A stretch of DNA of 64,000 bases from Virgibacillus phasianinus (GCF_002216775.1 NZ_CP022315.1:2108001-2172000); one strand, 5' to 3'; counted from the first letter of the stretch, positions 9,558 through 17,920 are shown. Notes: a model not told the origin generated them from the sequence alone. A program made the numbers and translations.

Positions 9558-9717
9558 CGACCAAACTTCGGATATATCAGCTGAATTACGAAAATATCGG
9601 CCAAACTCCAGATATATCATCCAAATTCCAAATATAACGGCCAAACTCAGAATTTAACGATCGAATTCCGAATATATCAGCCGAACTCTAAAAATATCGG
9701 CCTAATTCAAAACAGCC
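9558..9717. repeat. Degenerate tandem array, 20-bp period, eight units (array A)
   Basis: Eight consecutive 20-bp units starting at 9558, 9578, 9598, 9618, 9638, 9658, 9678 and 9698. Each opens with a GC-rich half (consensus CRGCCAAAYT) and ends with an AT-rich half (mostly ATATAT, ATATAA or TTTAA). The last unit runs into the terminator. The period is not a multiple of three and stops occur, so it is non-coding. It sits between the convergent ends of the galactonate and citramalate-like operons. The same repeat family forms array B at 17944-18161. Confidence 0.85.
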
Positions 9718-9750
9718 TTTCTCCCACGCACCGGGAGAAAGGCTGTTTTT
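9711..9750. terminator. Strong bidirectional terminator
   Basis: A perfect 15-bp stem AACAGCCTTTCTCCC / GGGAGAAAGGCTGTT with a 7-nt loop, followed by T5 on the plus strand. A's on the left side would serve the minus strand. It separates convergent operons. Confidence 0.9.
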
Positions 9751-9776
9751 AAAAGATCAGAAAGCATAAATAAAAA

Positions 9777-9900
9777 TCTGTCTAGCTCCAGCGCCCAGAA
9801 GCTGCCGTCATAAGCAATGGACACTACGAACGCGAAACTCCTGCGTTCTTCGGTCCCTTGCTTATGCGTCCGCTTCTAAACAGGCGCTTCCGCTTTTCTT
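9777..9900. repeat. Interspersed Bacillaceae-type intergenic hairpin repeat
   Basis: The segment opens with TCTAGCTCCAGCGCC and closes with CAGGCGCTTCCGCTTTTC. Inside are the inverted pairs CATAAGCAA / TTGCTTATG and GAACGC / GCGTTC, so the whole 120-bp unit can fold into one long imperfect stem. From memory, elements with this opening and closing are scattered between genes in many Bacillaceae. Only one copy is seen here. It lies just after the 3' end of the SSS symporter gene and might act as its terminator. Confidence 0.65.
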
Positions 9901-9909
9901 TAAATCCGC

Positions 9910-11403
9910 TTACAATCCAATTACCTTGTCTGTTTCTTTTTCCTCAACTTTAGAAATATTAAATAACAGACTGCCGATTACGCAAATAATCAGGTTGACG
10001 AATAGCCCCCAGAGGCCGCTGAATATGCCAAACGGGGTGATATTTGCAAAGGTCATTGCTGTAGCAAGAATCGTACCGACAAGCATACCAACAAAAACGG
10101 ATTTGCTGTGAAGCTGTTTCCAATAGAGTCCCAGAATAAAGGCTGGTGCAATTTGGACGAGTAATTCAAATTTCAAAACAAATATTTCATACAACGTTGC
10201 TGGTGGATACCAGGCAATTATCAACAGCACACCGGTTGCAATAATACCAGTAATTTTTCCGACGAAAATTTGCTTGTGTTCGGTTGCCTTTGGGTTAATA
10301 TACCTGCCGTATAAGTCCTTGGAAATAACAGATGAAAAGGTCAGAAGCACCGAGTCAGCTGTAGAGATGATGGCAGCGATGATACCGCCGAATAACAGGA
10401 TCATAGCCCAGTAGAAAAATATATTTTCGGAAGCGATCGCGTTTGCCATCATCCCAACCAGTTTTTCTGATTCCATTTCACCTAAGTCCGGAAATGCGCT
10501 GATGCCGATAATCCCGACCAATAAAATAACACCGGTTGTTACGAATGGCATCCATGCCATGCCAATCAGGGAATTCTTAAGCGTCTTCTCACTTTTGGCA
10601 GAAAAGATCCGCTGAATGGCGTGCGGATAAATAGATGCCCCGATCAGCACAAGGACGAGCATGCTGAACCAGCCGACTATCCCACTCGTTTCGGGAACTC
10701 CCAGTTTATCAGGTGTAAATGCCGCCATATAATCAGCCGTTGAAGGCAGGCCGCCAAAATAGATAATTGAACCGATTACCAGAATGAATACACCAAAGAG
10801 CAGGGCAATTCCCTGCATGGTATCCGTGTAAGCTACAGAACGCATGCCGCCAAGCCAGCTGTAGATAAGCATAATGACGATAAAAAAGATAACACATAAT
10901 TGATATGGCACCGTACCACCAGTAAGTCCGGAAACACCCTGTCCAACAGCGACAAGTTGTTCAAGCAGATAGTTACCTAGGCCATACAGCATGAGCAGGG
11001 AACCTAAAATGGTAATACTTTTTGACCGGAAACGCTTTGCTAGCCAGTCAGAAGGTGTAATGAAATTAAATTTTCTGCTTAATACATACAATCTTGGCGC
11101 GAATAACAAATAGCCGACCATGACCAAAATCATAAATGTGATGGACTGAAGCCATTCGAAACCAATTCTGTACCCTTGCGGCGCATATCCGATAATCGTA
11201 TTGCCGCTGTACTGGGTAGCATAAAAGGTGAAGAACAGGACCATCACGCCAAGACCTCTACCGCCTAAATAGTATTCCTGGTTGCTTTCCCGAATATTTT
11301 TATTCTTAAAATACGTTACCAATCCGATCGCAAGCATAATGAGACCATACACGACCATAATTAGGACGCCGGACCAACCGCCAAAAGCTAATTCTCCTGT
11401 CAT
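9910..11403 (-). CDS. Sodium/solute symporter (SSS family)
   Basis: A 497-residue SSS-family carrier with about 13 transmembrane helices. SSS features include EYYLGGRGLGVMVLFFTFYATQYSGNTIIGYAPQ near the N-terminus, YSWLGGMRSVAYTDTMQGIALL in the middle and AAIISTADSVLLTFSSVISKDLYGRY further on. It is the last gene of the GntR-led operon and shares one base (TAATG) with the small membrane-protein gene before it. It probably imports the organic acid degraded by the upstream enzymes (inference; citramalate or a similar C5 acid). It is not closely similar to the acetate-type symporter at 771-2315. Confidence 0.85.
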   Translation of the reverse strand: MTGELAFGGWSGVLIMVVYGLIMLAIGLVTYFKNKNIRESNQEYYLGGRGLGVMVLFFTFYATQYSGNTIIGYAPQGYRIGFEWLQSITFMILVMVGYLLFAPRLYVLSRKFNFITPSDWLAKRFRSKSITILGSLLMLYGLGNYLLEQLVAVGQGVSGLTGGTVPYQLCVIFFIVIMLIYSWLGGMRSVAYTDTMQGIALLFGVFILVIGSIIYFGGLPSTADYMAAFTPDKLGVPETSGIVGWFSMLVLVLIGASIYPHAIQRIFSAKSEKTLKNSLIGMAWMPFVTTGVILLVGIIGISAFPDLGEMESEKLVGMMANAIASENIFFYWAMILLFGGIIAAIISTADSVLLTFSSVISKDLYGRYINPKATEHKQIFVGKITGIIATGVLLIIAWYPPATLYEIFVLKFELLVQIAPAFILGLYWKQLHSKSVFVGMLVGTILATAMTFANITPFGIFSGLWGLFVNLIICVIGSLLFNISKVEEKETDKVIGL

Positions 11404-11645
11404 TACTCATCCTCCTTATAATTCGAATCGTCTCCCTCAGTGATCCATAAGTATTTGATTGCGTACGTTATTGTTGCCGAAAAGGCTAGGGAAACGAGCA
11501 GTACAATCCAGCCCCAATAAGGAATTCCGAGAATCAAAGGCTTGTAGCTGCCCTCGGGTAAATACCAAGGGACACTTAGCAAAAATAAAACACCAAAAAC
11601 TATCCATAGCTTCCCGTTTTTAATTGGTTCCTTTATAAATTTCAA
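11403..11645 (-). CDS. Small membrane protein (DUF3311-like), symporter partner
   Basis: 80 residues with two hydrophobic helices (about 14-30 and 41-63) and a charged acidic tail (EGDDSNYKEDE). Small two-helix proteins of this sort commonly precede SSS symporter genes and may be accessory subunits. The precise DUF assignment is from memory. The ATG has GGAGG upstream, and its TAA overlaps the ATG of the symporter by one base, so the two are co-translated. Confidence 0.75.
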   Translation of the reverse strand: MKFIKEPIKNGKLWIVFGVLFLLSVPWYLPEGSYKPLILGIPYWGWIVLLVSLAFSATITYAIKYLWITEGDDSNYKEDE

Positions 11646-11682
11646 GGTTCAAACTCCTCCTATCGTTTTTAAAATTCGGAAT

Positions 11683-12294
11683 TTAGTTGACGCACGGATT
11701 CATATAAAAGGCTCTTTGTCGCTCAAAAGCCGAAATATTTTCTATAGCAGTCATGGTCAGGTCAATATCATCCAACCCATTTAAAAACTTATGCCGGATG
11801 TGGGGCGCTACTTGAAATGATGCAGCCCATCCAGATACGGCGTGAATTATTTGATTTTCCAAATCCACATGCATGGAAAAGTTTGGGTTCTGTTTCTCAA
11901 GCTCGAACAATTCTTGCATTTGTCCCTGATCCAGCTCAATCAGCAACAGTCCATTTTTTGAGCAATTCCCCTTAAAAATATCGGCGAAAGAGGGGGCAAT
12001 TATTACTTGAAAGCCATAATCATGCAAGGCCCAAACGGCATTCTCCCTTGAAGAGCCGCAGCCGAAATTATCCCCGCTTAGCAGAATACTGGCTTGTTCA
12101 TATGTTTTGTTATTCAGTACAAAATCCTTGCGAGGCCCACCATGTTCATCGAACCGCCAATAATACATCAGATGTTGTCCGTACCCTGCTCGTTCAACCC
12201 GCTTCAAGAATTCTGTTGGAATGATGATGTCGGTATCAATATTGGATTTAGGAAGCGGTACAACAGATCCCGTATAGTTACGAAATGGTTTCAT
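11683..12294 (-). CDS. LeuD-like hydro-lyase small subunit
   Basis: A 203-residue aconitase-family swivel subunit: [19 protein letters not shown] near the N-terminus, [14 protein letters not shown] at about residue 78, and [18 protein letters not shown]. Isopropylmalate isomerase small subunits have these features and this length. The start lies inside the 3' end of the broken leuC-like gene (17-bp overlap). No other leucine-biosynthesis gene is nearby; the neighbours are a CoA-transferase, an HMG-CoA-lyase-family enzyme, a GntR regulator and symporters. It is therefore more likely half of a catabolic hydro-lyase such as (R)-2-methylmalate (citramalate) dehydratase. LeuD proper remains possible. 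Confidence 0.85.
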   Translation of the reverse strand: MKPFRNYTGSVVPLPKSNIDTDIIIPTEFLKRVERAGYGQHLMYYWRFDEHGGPRKDFVLNNKTYEQASILLSGDNFGCGSSRENAVWALHDYGFQVIIAPSFADIFKGNCSKNGLLLIELDQGQMQELFELEKQNPNFSMHVDLENQIIHAVSGWAASFQVAPHIRHKFLNGLDDIDLTMTAIENISAFERQRAFYMNPCVN

Positions 12295-13714
12295 TCTTTT
12301 TCACCTCTCCCGTATAGTTCCATCCTCTAATATCTGTCAGGTGACCTGTTATAGCTGCAGCAGCTGCCATTGCCGGGCTTACCAGATGTGTTCGTACGCC
12401 CTTTCCTTGTCTTCCTTCAAAATTGCGGTTGGAGGTGGAGGCGACCCTGTCTCCTGGATTTGCGATATCTGGATTCATGCCGGGGCACATACTGCATCCA
12501 GGTTCTCTCCACTCAAATCCGGCATCAATGAAAACTTTGTCCAAACCTTCTTGTTCGGCGCGTCTTTTAATATGATAGGAACCTGGTACGACAAGGGCTG
12601 TTACATTGTCTTGAACCTTGTGACCACGGGCTACTTGGGCAGCTAAGCGTAAATCTTCTACTCTGGCATTTGTACAGGAACCAATAAATACCCGGTCAAT
12701 GTCGATGTCGCCCAATCGTATTTGTGGCTCTAAATCCATATAGGCTAGGGCTGAAACTGTCGCATCCCTCTTTTCGGAATCCGAATGACTTTCCGGGGAG
12801 GGGATAGAACCGTCAATTGCTGTTACCTGACCGGGGTTGGTTCCCTAGGTAACCTGTGGAGCTAAATCAGCTATGTTTATTTTTACCGTTTTATCATAGA
12901 CGGCATCTGGATCACTGAAAAGTGTTCTCCACTCCGCGACTGCTTCGTCCCATTTCCCGTCTTTTGGCACAAACTTGCGATCTCTTAAATAAGCGAAAGT
13001 TGTTTCATCCGGCGCAACCATTCCTGACCGTGCACCGGCTTCCAGCACCATATTACAGATGGTCATTCGTTCGTCCATCGACATGTTCCTAATTGTGCTA
13101 CCGGTGAATTCCACTACATGACCAACCCCGCCATGGGTGCCAATTTCCCCAATGATGTGTAAGATAATATCTTTGCTGCTGACACCGTCCGGCATCTTAC
13201 CCTCAATTTGTACATTCATCGTTTTCGGTTTCGCTTGCGGAAGCGTTTGGGTTGCCAAAACATGCGTAATTTCACTTGAACCAATTCCAAATGCAAACGC
13301 TCCGAATGCCCCATGCGTGGAAGTGTGGCTATCCCCGCAAACGATAGTTTTACCGGGTGTTGTTAATCCAAGTTCCGGACCAATAATGTGGACAATACCG
13401 TTGTCAGGATGGTCCAGATCATAAGCAGTAATCCCAAATTGTTTACAGTTCTCGATTAACGCCTCCACTTGCTTTCCGGCCAGCACGTCCTTAAATTCCA
13501 AGTTTCTATCTTTTGTTGGAACATTGTGGTCGGCTGATGCAAATGTTAAATCCGGCCGCCTGACTGTTCGTCCCTGTTCTTTCAGTAAAGAAAATGCCTG
13601 AGGCGAAGTGACATCATGAATTAAATGCAGATCAATAAAGAGTAATGGCTGTTCCAGTGGTGAATCAATTACATGGTTTTCCCAAACCTTTTCAAAAAGC
13701 GTTTTTGCCGCCAT
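12278..13714 (-). pseudogene. LeuC-like hydro-lyase large subunit, interrupted by an in-frame TAG
   Basis: One continuous reading frame of 478 codons, the normal LeuC length, is broken by TAG at 12847-12845. Family members have the motif VTWGTNPGQV here; this sequence reads VT-stop-GTNPGQV, so a TGG tryptophan codon has changed by one base. The first part (289 residues) keeps CGDSHTSTHGAFGAFAFGIG. The part after the stop keeps the Fe-S ligands in [13 protein letters not shown] and [11 protein letters not shown] and the frame is otherwise intact. Active-site residues are split across both parts, so without readthrough no working enzyme is expected. Frame intactness suggests a very recent mutation or a sequencing error. 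An internal ATG at 12739 has no evident ribosome binding site. Confidence 0.85.
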
Positions 13715-13729
13715 TTTCGTTTCTCCTTT

Positions 13730-14644
13730 CTATACCTGTGATGCAGAGTGAAGGTCCGTAATTTTTCCTGCCTTGATAATCTGGCCCGGCACTTCATGAG
13801 TTAACAATGACTGCAGATAGTTTGCAGCGCCAATCAGCTGGTCAAGGTCTGTATTCATTTCATATCCCATGAATGCCAGCATATGTACGAGATCCTCCGT
13901 ACAAATATTACCGCTAGCACCAGGGGCGAATGGACAGCCGCCAAGCCCTCCTAAGGAAGCATCAAATCTAGTTACTCCAGCACGTATTGCCTCATGTACA
14001 TTTGCTAACCCCATTCCTCTTGTATTATGAAAATGCAGGGTTAATGGTAAATCTGGCCAATGGTTTAAAACGTTGGTGGATAATTGATAGACTTGTGCGG
14101 GTGTCGCCATCCCCGTCGTATCAGCGAGTGTTATTCCACTTATCCCCAGTTCCAGGTAGTTATCAATCAGACGAAGCACCTTATCCTCTGGAATATCTCC
14201 CTCAAACGGGCAGCCAAACGATGTACCAAGCGAGCCATTCAGCTGAATATCCTCATTGGCTAAAAAGTCCATTATTTCTTTGAAGCTATCAAACGTTTGA
14301 TCAGTGGTTCGGCGTACATTTTTCAGGTTATGTGTTTCACTCACTGATACGAGAAGATTAAGTTCATCAACAGCACATTTCATCGCCCGCTCAACGCCTC
14401 TAAGGTTAGGAACCAAAGCGGAGTAAGTAACATTGGGCTTGCGCGTGATTTTTTTCATCACTTCCTCTGCATCGCTTAAATTTGGTATTGCTTTTGGTGA
14501 GACAAAGGAGGTGACCTCAACTTTGTCGACTCCCGCATCACTTAATTGGTTAATTAACGCTATCTTTTGATCGGTGGGAATAAATTGATTCTCGTTTTGC
14601 AGACCATCCCGCGCAACAACCTCTTGAATAAAAATTCGTTTCAC
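13730..14644 (-). CDS. HMG-CoA lyase-family lyase, probably (R)-citramalyl-CoA lyase
   Basis: About 304 residues of the HMGL/DRE-TIM superfamily with the catalytic set of HMG-CoA lyases: EVVARDGLQNE (Asp), HFHNTRGMG (metal-binding His pair) and GGLGGCPFAPGASGN (catalytic Cys loop). It cleaves a 3-hydroxy-3-methyl-acyl-CoA to acetyl-CoA and a keto acid. Leucine-degradation partners (MCC, isovaleryl-CoA dehydrogenase) are absent, and a class III CoA-transferase and LeuCD-like genes are adjacent. The better fit is (R)-citramalyl-CoA to acetyl-CoA plus pyruvate; in Chloroflexus that lyase belongs to this family. GTG at 14644 follows GGGTGG by 5 nt; an upstream in-frame GTG at 14653 is the alternative start. 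Confidence 0.83.
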   Translation of the reverse strand: MKRIFIQEVVARDGLQNENQFIPTDQKIALINQLSDAGVDKVEVTSFVSPKAIPNLSDAEEVMKKITRKPNVTYSALVPNLRGVERAMKCAVDELNLLVSVSETHNLKNVRRTTDQTFDSFKEIMDFLANEDIQLNGSLGTSFGCPFEGDIPEDKVLRLIDNYLELGISGITLADTTGMATPAQVYQLSTNVLNHWPDLPLTLHFHNTRGMGLANVHEAIRAGVTRFDASLGGLGGCPFAPGASGNICTEDLVHMLAFMGYEMNTDLDQLIGAANYLQSLLTHEVPGQIIKAGKITDLHSASQV

Positions 14645-14668
14645 ATGAACCACCCACTTTCAAAAAGC

Positions 14669-15865
14669 TTATATAACTCCTTGATCTTTCAATTTCTGGA
14701 TCTTGTCCTCATCGTACGCTAATAAATTTTTCATAATTTGATTGGTATGTTCCCCTAGATTAGGACCCAACCAGTTTGTTCCGCCTGGCGTCTTACTCAT
14801 TTTTGGTACTACACCTGGAATCTTAAGCGAATCATCATTACCAAGGTTGAAGCTCTGAATCATTTCCCGGGCCAGGTACTGAGGATCTTTCACCATATCC
14901 TCAATGCTGTAAATAGCCCCTGCCGGAACCTTAGCATCGTCAAGTGTCTGCAAGGCAGTTTCGAGATCTACTGTTTTCGTCCAATCTTCTATTCTCGTAT
15001 CTAGAAAATCTGCATGTTCCGCCCGTCCTTTATTACTAGTGAATCGTTCATCCTCCGCCAATTCTAGCTGGCCAATTGCCTGCATTAATCGTTTGAAAAT
15101 GGCATCACCATTGCCGCCAATCACAATGTATTTCCCATCGCTGCATTGATACGTATTGGAAGGTGCAATACCTGGCAGGGAAGAACCAGTCCTTTCACGA
15201 ACCGCGCCGAATTTATCGTACTCAGGAAGCATGCTTTCCATTAAACTAAAGACAGCCTCATAGAGTGCGACATCGACAATCTGTCCTTCACCCGTGCCTT
15301 TTACGTCACGATGGTAAACCGCCATAAGCGCTCCAATCACGGAATACATGGCTGCAAGGGAATCGCCAAGACTGATTCCAGCCCGAGTTGGAGCCCGATC
15401 CGGATAGCCCGTTAAATGGCGGATTCCGCCCATCGATTCACCAATACTGCCAAAGCCAGTTTTATCCCGGTACGGACCAGTTTGACCGTAACCAGATACC
15501 CTGACCATGATAATGCCTGGGTTGATGGCAGCTAACTGTTCATACCCAATGTTCCACTTTTCAAGTGTCCCGGGCCGGAAGTTCTCAATAATAATATCGC
15601 ACTCCTTAGCCAGCGATTTAACGATGTTTTGTCCTTCCTCACTTTTTAAGTCAATGGTGACCGATTTTTTGTTTCGGGCCTGAAGCCGCCACCAAAGTGA
15701 TTGGCCTTCGTAAATATGGCGCCATTCCCGGAGTGGATCACCTTTTCCTGGAGGCTCAACCTTGATAACATCCGCACCAAATTCAGCCATTAATCTACCC
15801 GCAAATGGTCCGGCAATTAAGCTGCCTAATTCCAACACCTTCAACCCTTCCAACGTTTGGGTCAT
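14669..15865 (-). CDS. Class III (CaiB/BaiF) CoA-transferase, probably citramalate CoA-transferase
   Basis: A 398-residue formyl-CoA-transferase-type protein. It has LKVLELGSLIAGPFAGRLMAEFGADVIKVEPP at the N-terminus, ARNKKSVTIDLK, ENFRPGTLEKWNIGY, and the catalytic aspartate in GISLGDSLAAMYS (about residue 168). It moves CoA from a donor such as succinyl-CoA to a free acid. Its ATG overlaps the GntR stop (ATGA). Succinyl-CoA:(R)-citramalate CoA-transferase belongs to this class, and here the next gene is an HMGL-type lyase, so this pair could activate and cleave citramalate. The exact acid is inference; the family call is firm. Confidence 0.88.
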   Translation of the reverse strand: MTQTLEGLKVLELGSLIAGPFAGRLMAEFGADVIKVEPPGKGDPLREWRHIYEGQSLWWRLQARNKKSVTIDLKSEEGQNIVKSLAKECDIIIENFRPGTLEKWNIGYEQLAAINPGIIMVRVSGYGQTGPYRDKTGFGSIGESMGGIRHLTGYPDRAPTRAGISLGDSLAAMYSVIGALMAVYHRDVKGTGEGQIVDVALYEAVFSLMESMLPEYDKFGAVRERTGSSLPGIAPSNTYQCSDGKYIVIGGNGDAIFKRLMQAIGQLELAEDERFTSNKGRAEHADFLDTRIEDWTKTVDLETALQTLDDAKVPAGAIYSIEDMVKDPQYLAREMIQSFNLGNDDSLKIPGVVPKMSKTPGGTNWLGPNLGEHTNQIMKNLLAYDEDKIQKLKDQGVI

Positions 15866-16542
15866 ATAGAATCATCCTTTTGATTTGATTTAAAAATAGT
15901 ATCAAGCATGTTGATGTCATTTTGAACATGCTGTTTCATTTCTAGCTCAGCAAGATCACCATCACCGTTAACGATGGCATCAGCAATTCGCACATGTTCG
16001 TCAAAAAAACTATCTCTTCTGGAATAGTTGCTTAGCACATTGTTTCGCATATACATGTTCTTCGCATGGATTAAATTCATAAATTGAATTAATTGCTTAT
16101 TACCTGATGATTGCACGATTAAATCATGAAATGCAGTATTATATTTGACGACTTCTCGTTTTTCATTGTTAGCTAACGCGGTTTTTGTCCGGTTGATGAT
16201 GTCCATCAGGGCTTCATTATCGGCTTGTGACATATTTTGTGCTGATAGCTTCGCACCCAGTGGTTCTAATCTTTCTTTACACAGATAAACGTCGACAACA
16301 TCATCAAATGTCGGGTCGAAAACGTAGATATGGACACCTTTTTGAACGAGCAGTCCATCATGTATCAGCATGCGAATAGCTTCACGGATGGGACCACGAC
16401 TCACTCCCAGCATGTTTGCAAGACCTGATTCTGTTAGACGCTCACCAGGTGAAAATTCATTTTCCAACAGGTGATTTTGGATGTGTTTATATGCTTGAAT
16501 ATGAAAAGGTTCTGATTTTACGATAGGACTAATGGGTTTCAC
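15862..16542 (-). CDS. GntR (FadR/FCD subfamily) regulator of the CoA-transferase operon
   Basis: About 223-226 residues. An N-terminal winged helix (RLTESGLANMLGVSRGPIREAIRMLIHDGLL) is followed by an all-helical FCD ligand domain whose metal-binding His residues can be seen in FHDLIVQSSGN and FDEHVRIADAI. FCD ligands are usually organic acids. It is the first gene of the operon and overlaps the CoA-transferase ATG, so it probably represses its own operon until the acid is present. The start is odd: the perfect AAGGAGGTGA is directly abutted by the only in-frame GTG (16542). The codon at proper spacing is ATT at 16533, so a non-canonical start is possible. Confidence 0.85.
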   Translation of the reverse strand: MKPISPIVKSEPFHIQAYKHIQNHLLENEFSPGERLTESGLANMLGVSRGPIREAIRMLIHDGLLVQKGVHIYVFDPTFDDVVDVYLCKERLEPLGAKLSAQNMSQADNEALMDIINRTKTALANNEKREVVKYNTAFHDLIVQSSGNKQLIQFMNLIHAKNMYMRNNVLSNYSRRDSFFDEHVRIADAIVNGDGDLAELEMKQHVQNDINMLDTIFKSNQKDDSI

Positions 16543-16552
16543 CTCCTTGACA

Positions 16553-16566
16553 TGAAAGCGTTTTCT
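16553..16566 (+). promoter_or_regulatory. Consensus cre site (CcpA) just downstream of the GntR-operon promoter
   Basis: TGAAAGCGTTTTCT matches TGWAARCGYTWNCW at every position. It lies between the -10 box of the minus-strand promoter (16570-16575) and the regulator start. This is the classic position for carbon catabolite repression by roadblock. Confidence 0.8.
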
Positions 16567-16569
16567 TGT

Positions 16570-16598
16570 ATAGTATATTGTTATCTGTATTTTGTCAA
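16570..16598 (-). promoter_or_regulatory. Sigma-A promoter of the GntR-CoA-transferase operon
   Basis: On the minus strand, TTGACA (16598-16593), a 17-bp spacer and TACTAT (16575-16570), immediately upstream of the cre site. Confidence 0.75.
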
Positions 16599-16660
16599 CA
16601 ATTTAAAAAGTTAAATATTATCAATGATTTTTTGTTACTAAACTATAGAAAAAGAGTTGA

Positions 16661-17920
16661 GTGCAAATGGGAATGAACGATATACAGCCGTACCCGGCAA
16701 CTAAAATTAATCCCTGGAAAATGTTGGCGTGGCTGTTTGCCGCGCAAGTATCGGTGGCTTTTATTGGAAGAAGTCTTGCACCACTTGGGCTTTTAATCGG
16801 TGCGGATTTATCCCTTTCTATGGCTCAAATCGGAATGTTGCCGGCTGCATTGTTTTTGGGGCAATCGCTTGCTGCCATTCCGATAGGATATTTTACCGAT
16901 TTAGTAGGATCAAGAAGGGTCTTATTAATGCTTTCCCTTTGTTTAGGATTAAGCTTCTTATTGATGACTTTATCTTCCGCATTTGTAGTCGTTCTTGTTC
17001 TGATTACATTAGGCGGCATTGGTTATGGGTCCATGCATCCCGCATCAAACCGCGGTATTATCTATTGGTTTACCGCTAAGAAGCGTGGTACAGCAATGGG
17101 GATCAAGCAGATGGGAGTTACATTTGGATCAGCGCTGTCCGCTCTTTTGCTGCTTCCTCTTGCAAGTGAATGGGGATGGCGTCCAGTCCTGCTCGGAGCA
17201 AGTATGCTGTTAATTGTTGTCGGATTTCTGGCCTTTTTATTTTATAAGGATCCACCCCCTGAGAAAGTTTCAGCGGGAATTACAAGTAAGGAACCAAGCC
17301 AGTTACTGCCCTCGATCTACGCCTTATTTAAACATAAAGCACTGATTCTTATTAGTATTTGTGCGATGGGTTTGAACGGTGGTCAAATGGCTCTGAACAC
17401 CTACCTTGTATTGTTCGCCTATGAGCAACTTGGGATAAATCTAGTTTTATCGGGGATATTGCTCGTTATATCAGAAGTAAGCGGTTCGTTTGGACGGATA
17501 ATCTGGGGCATGATTAGTGATCGACTATTCAACGGAAAACGAATAATCGTCCTGATTATTATTTCGTTTTTTTCTATATTACTGTCGCTAACTGTCGCAT
17601 TTTTACCGACGGGTACATCATTCTGGGTGATGGCCCTGATTACGGTTTTCCTTGGATTTTGTATGTCTGGATTTAACGGAATCTGGATGAATACTGCAAC
17701 AGAACTTGTCCCTAGAGAACAATCTGGAATTGCCAGTGGCTTCAGCATTACCTTAGGCTCTTTGGGGGTAATTGTCAGTCCACCGCTTTTTGGACTCATT
17801 GTTGATAAAACGGGATCATTTATGTTTGGCTGGTTATTTCTTGCAGTCGTTATGACGATGGTGATTGCGGTTTTGGTTTATACGATGAGGCTGGTTAATA
17901 AAAGTGAACTGGACGATTAA
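16661..17920 (+). CDS. MFS transporter, anion/organic-acid type
   Basis: About 415 residues with 12 hydrophobic helices and the MFS loop motif GYFTDLVGSRRVLL between helices 2 and 3. A related ISDRLFNGKR loop lies between helices 8 and 9, and KRGTAMGIKQMGVTFGSALSALLLLPLA in the N-half. It diverges from the GntR operon across a 118-bp shared regulatory region, so the two are probably co-regulated and it may move the same or a related carboxylate. The start is GTG 16661 or ATG 16667; neither has a strong ribosome binding site. Substrate unknown. Confidence 0.8.
   Translation: MQMGMNDIQPYPATKINPWKMLAWLFAAQVSVAFIGRSLAPLGLLIGADLSLSMAQIGMLPAALFLGQSLAAIPIGYFTDLVGSRRVLLMLSLCLGLSFLLMTLSSAFVVVLVLITLGGIGYGSMHPASNRGIIYWFTAKKRGTAMGIKQMGVTFGSALSALLLLPLASEWGWRPVLLGASMLLIVVGFLAFLFYKDPPPEKVSAGITSKEPSQLLPSIYALFKHKALILISICAMGLNGGQMALNTYLVLFAYEQLGINLVLSGILLVISEVSGSFGRIIWGMISDRLFNGKRIIVLIIISFFSILLSLTVAFLPTGTSFWVMALITVFLGFCMSGFNGIWMNTATELVPREQSGIASGFSITLGSLGVIVSPPLFGLIVDKTGSFMFGWLFLAVVMTMVIAVLVYTMRLVNKSELDD

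Noticed and set aside
9558-9717. Array A considered as a CRISPR array
   Set aside because: Units are 20 bp head-to-tail with no unique spacers and no exact repeats; no cas genes in the window.
11683-13714. LeuC/LeuD taken as leucine biosynthesis genes
   Set aside because: No leuA or leuB nearby; the genes are embedded in a GntR-led operon with CoA-transferase, HMGL-type lyase and symporter, so a catabolic hydro-lyase is more likely, though not proven.
13730-14644. HMGL gene as part of leucine degradation
   Set aside because: No acyl-CoA dehydrogenase, methylcrotonyl-CoA carboxylase or enoyl hydratase genes accompany it.
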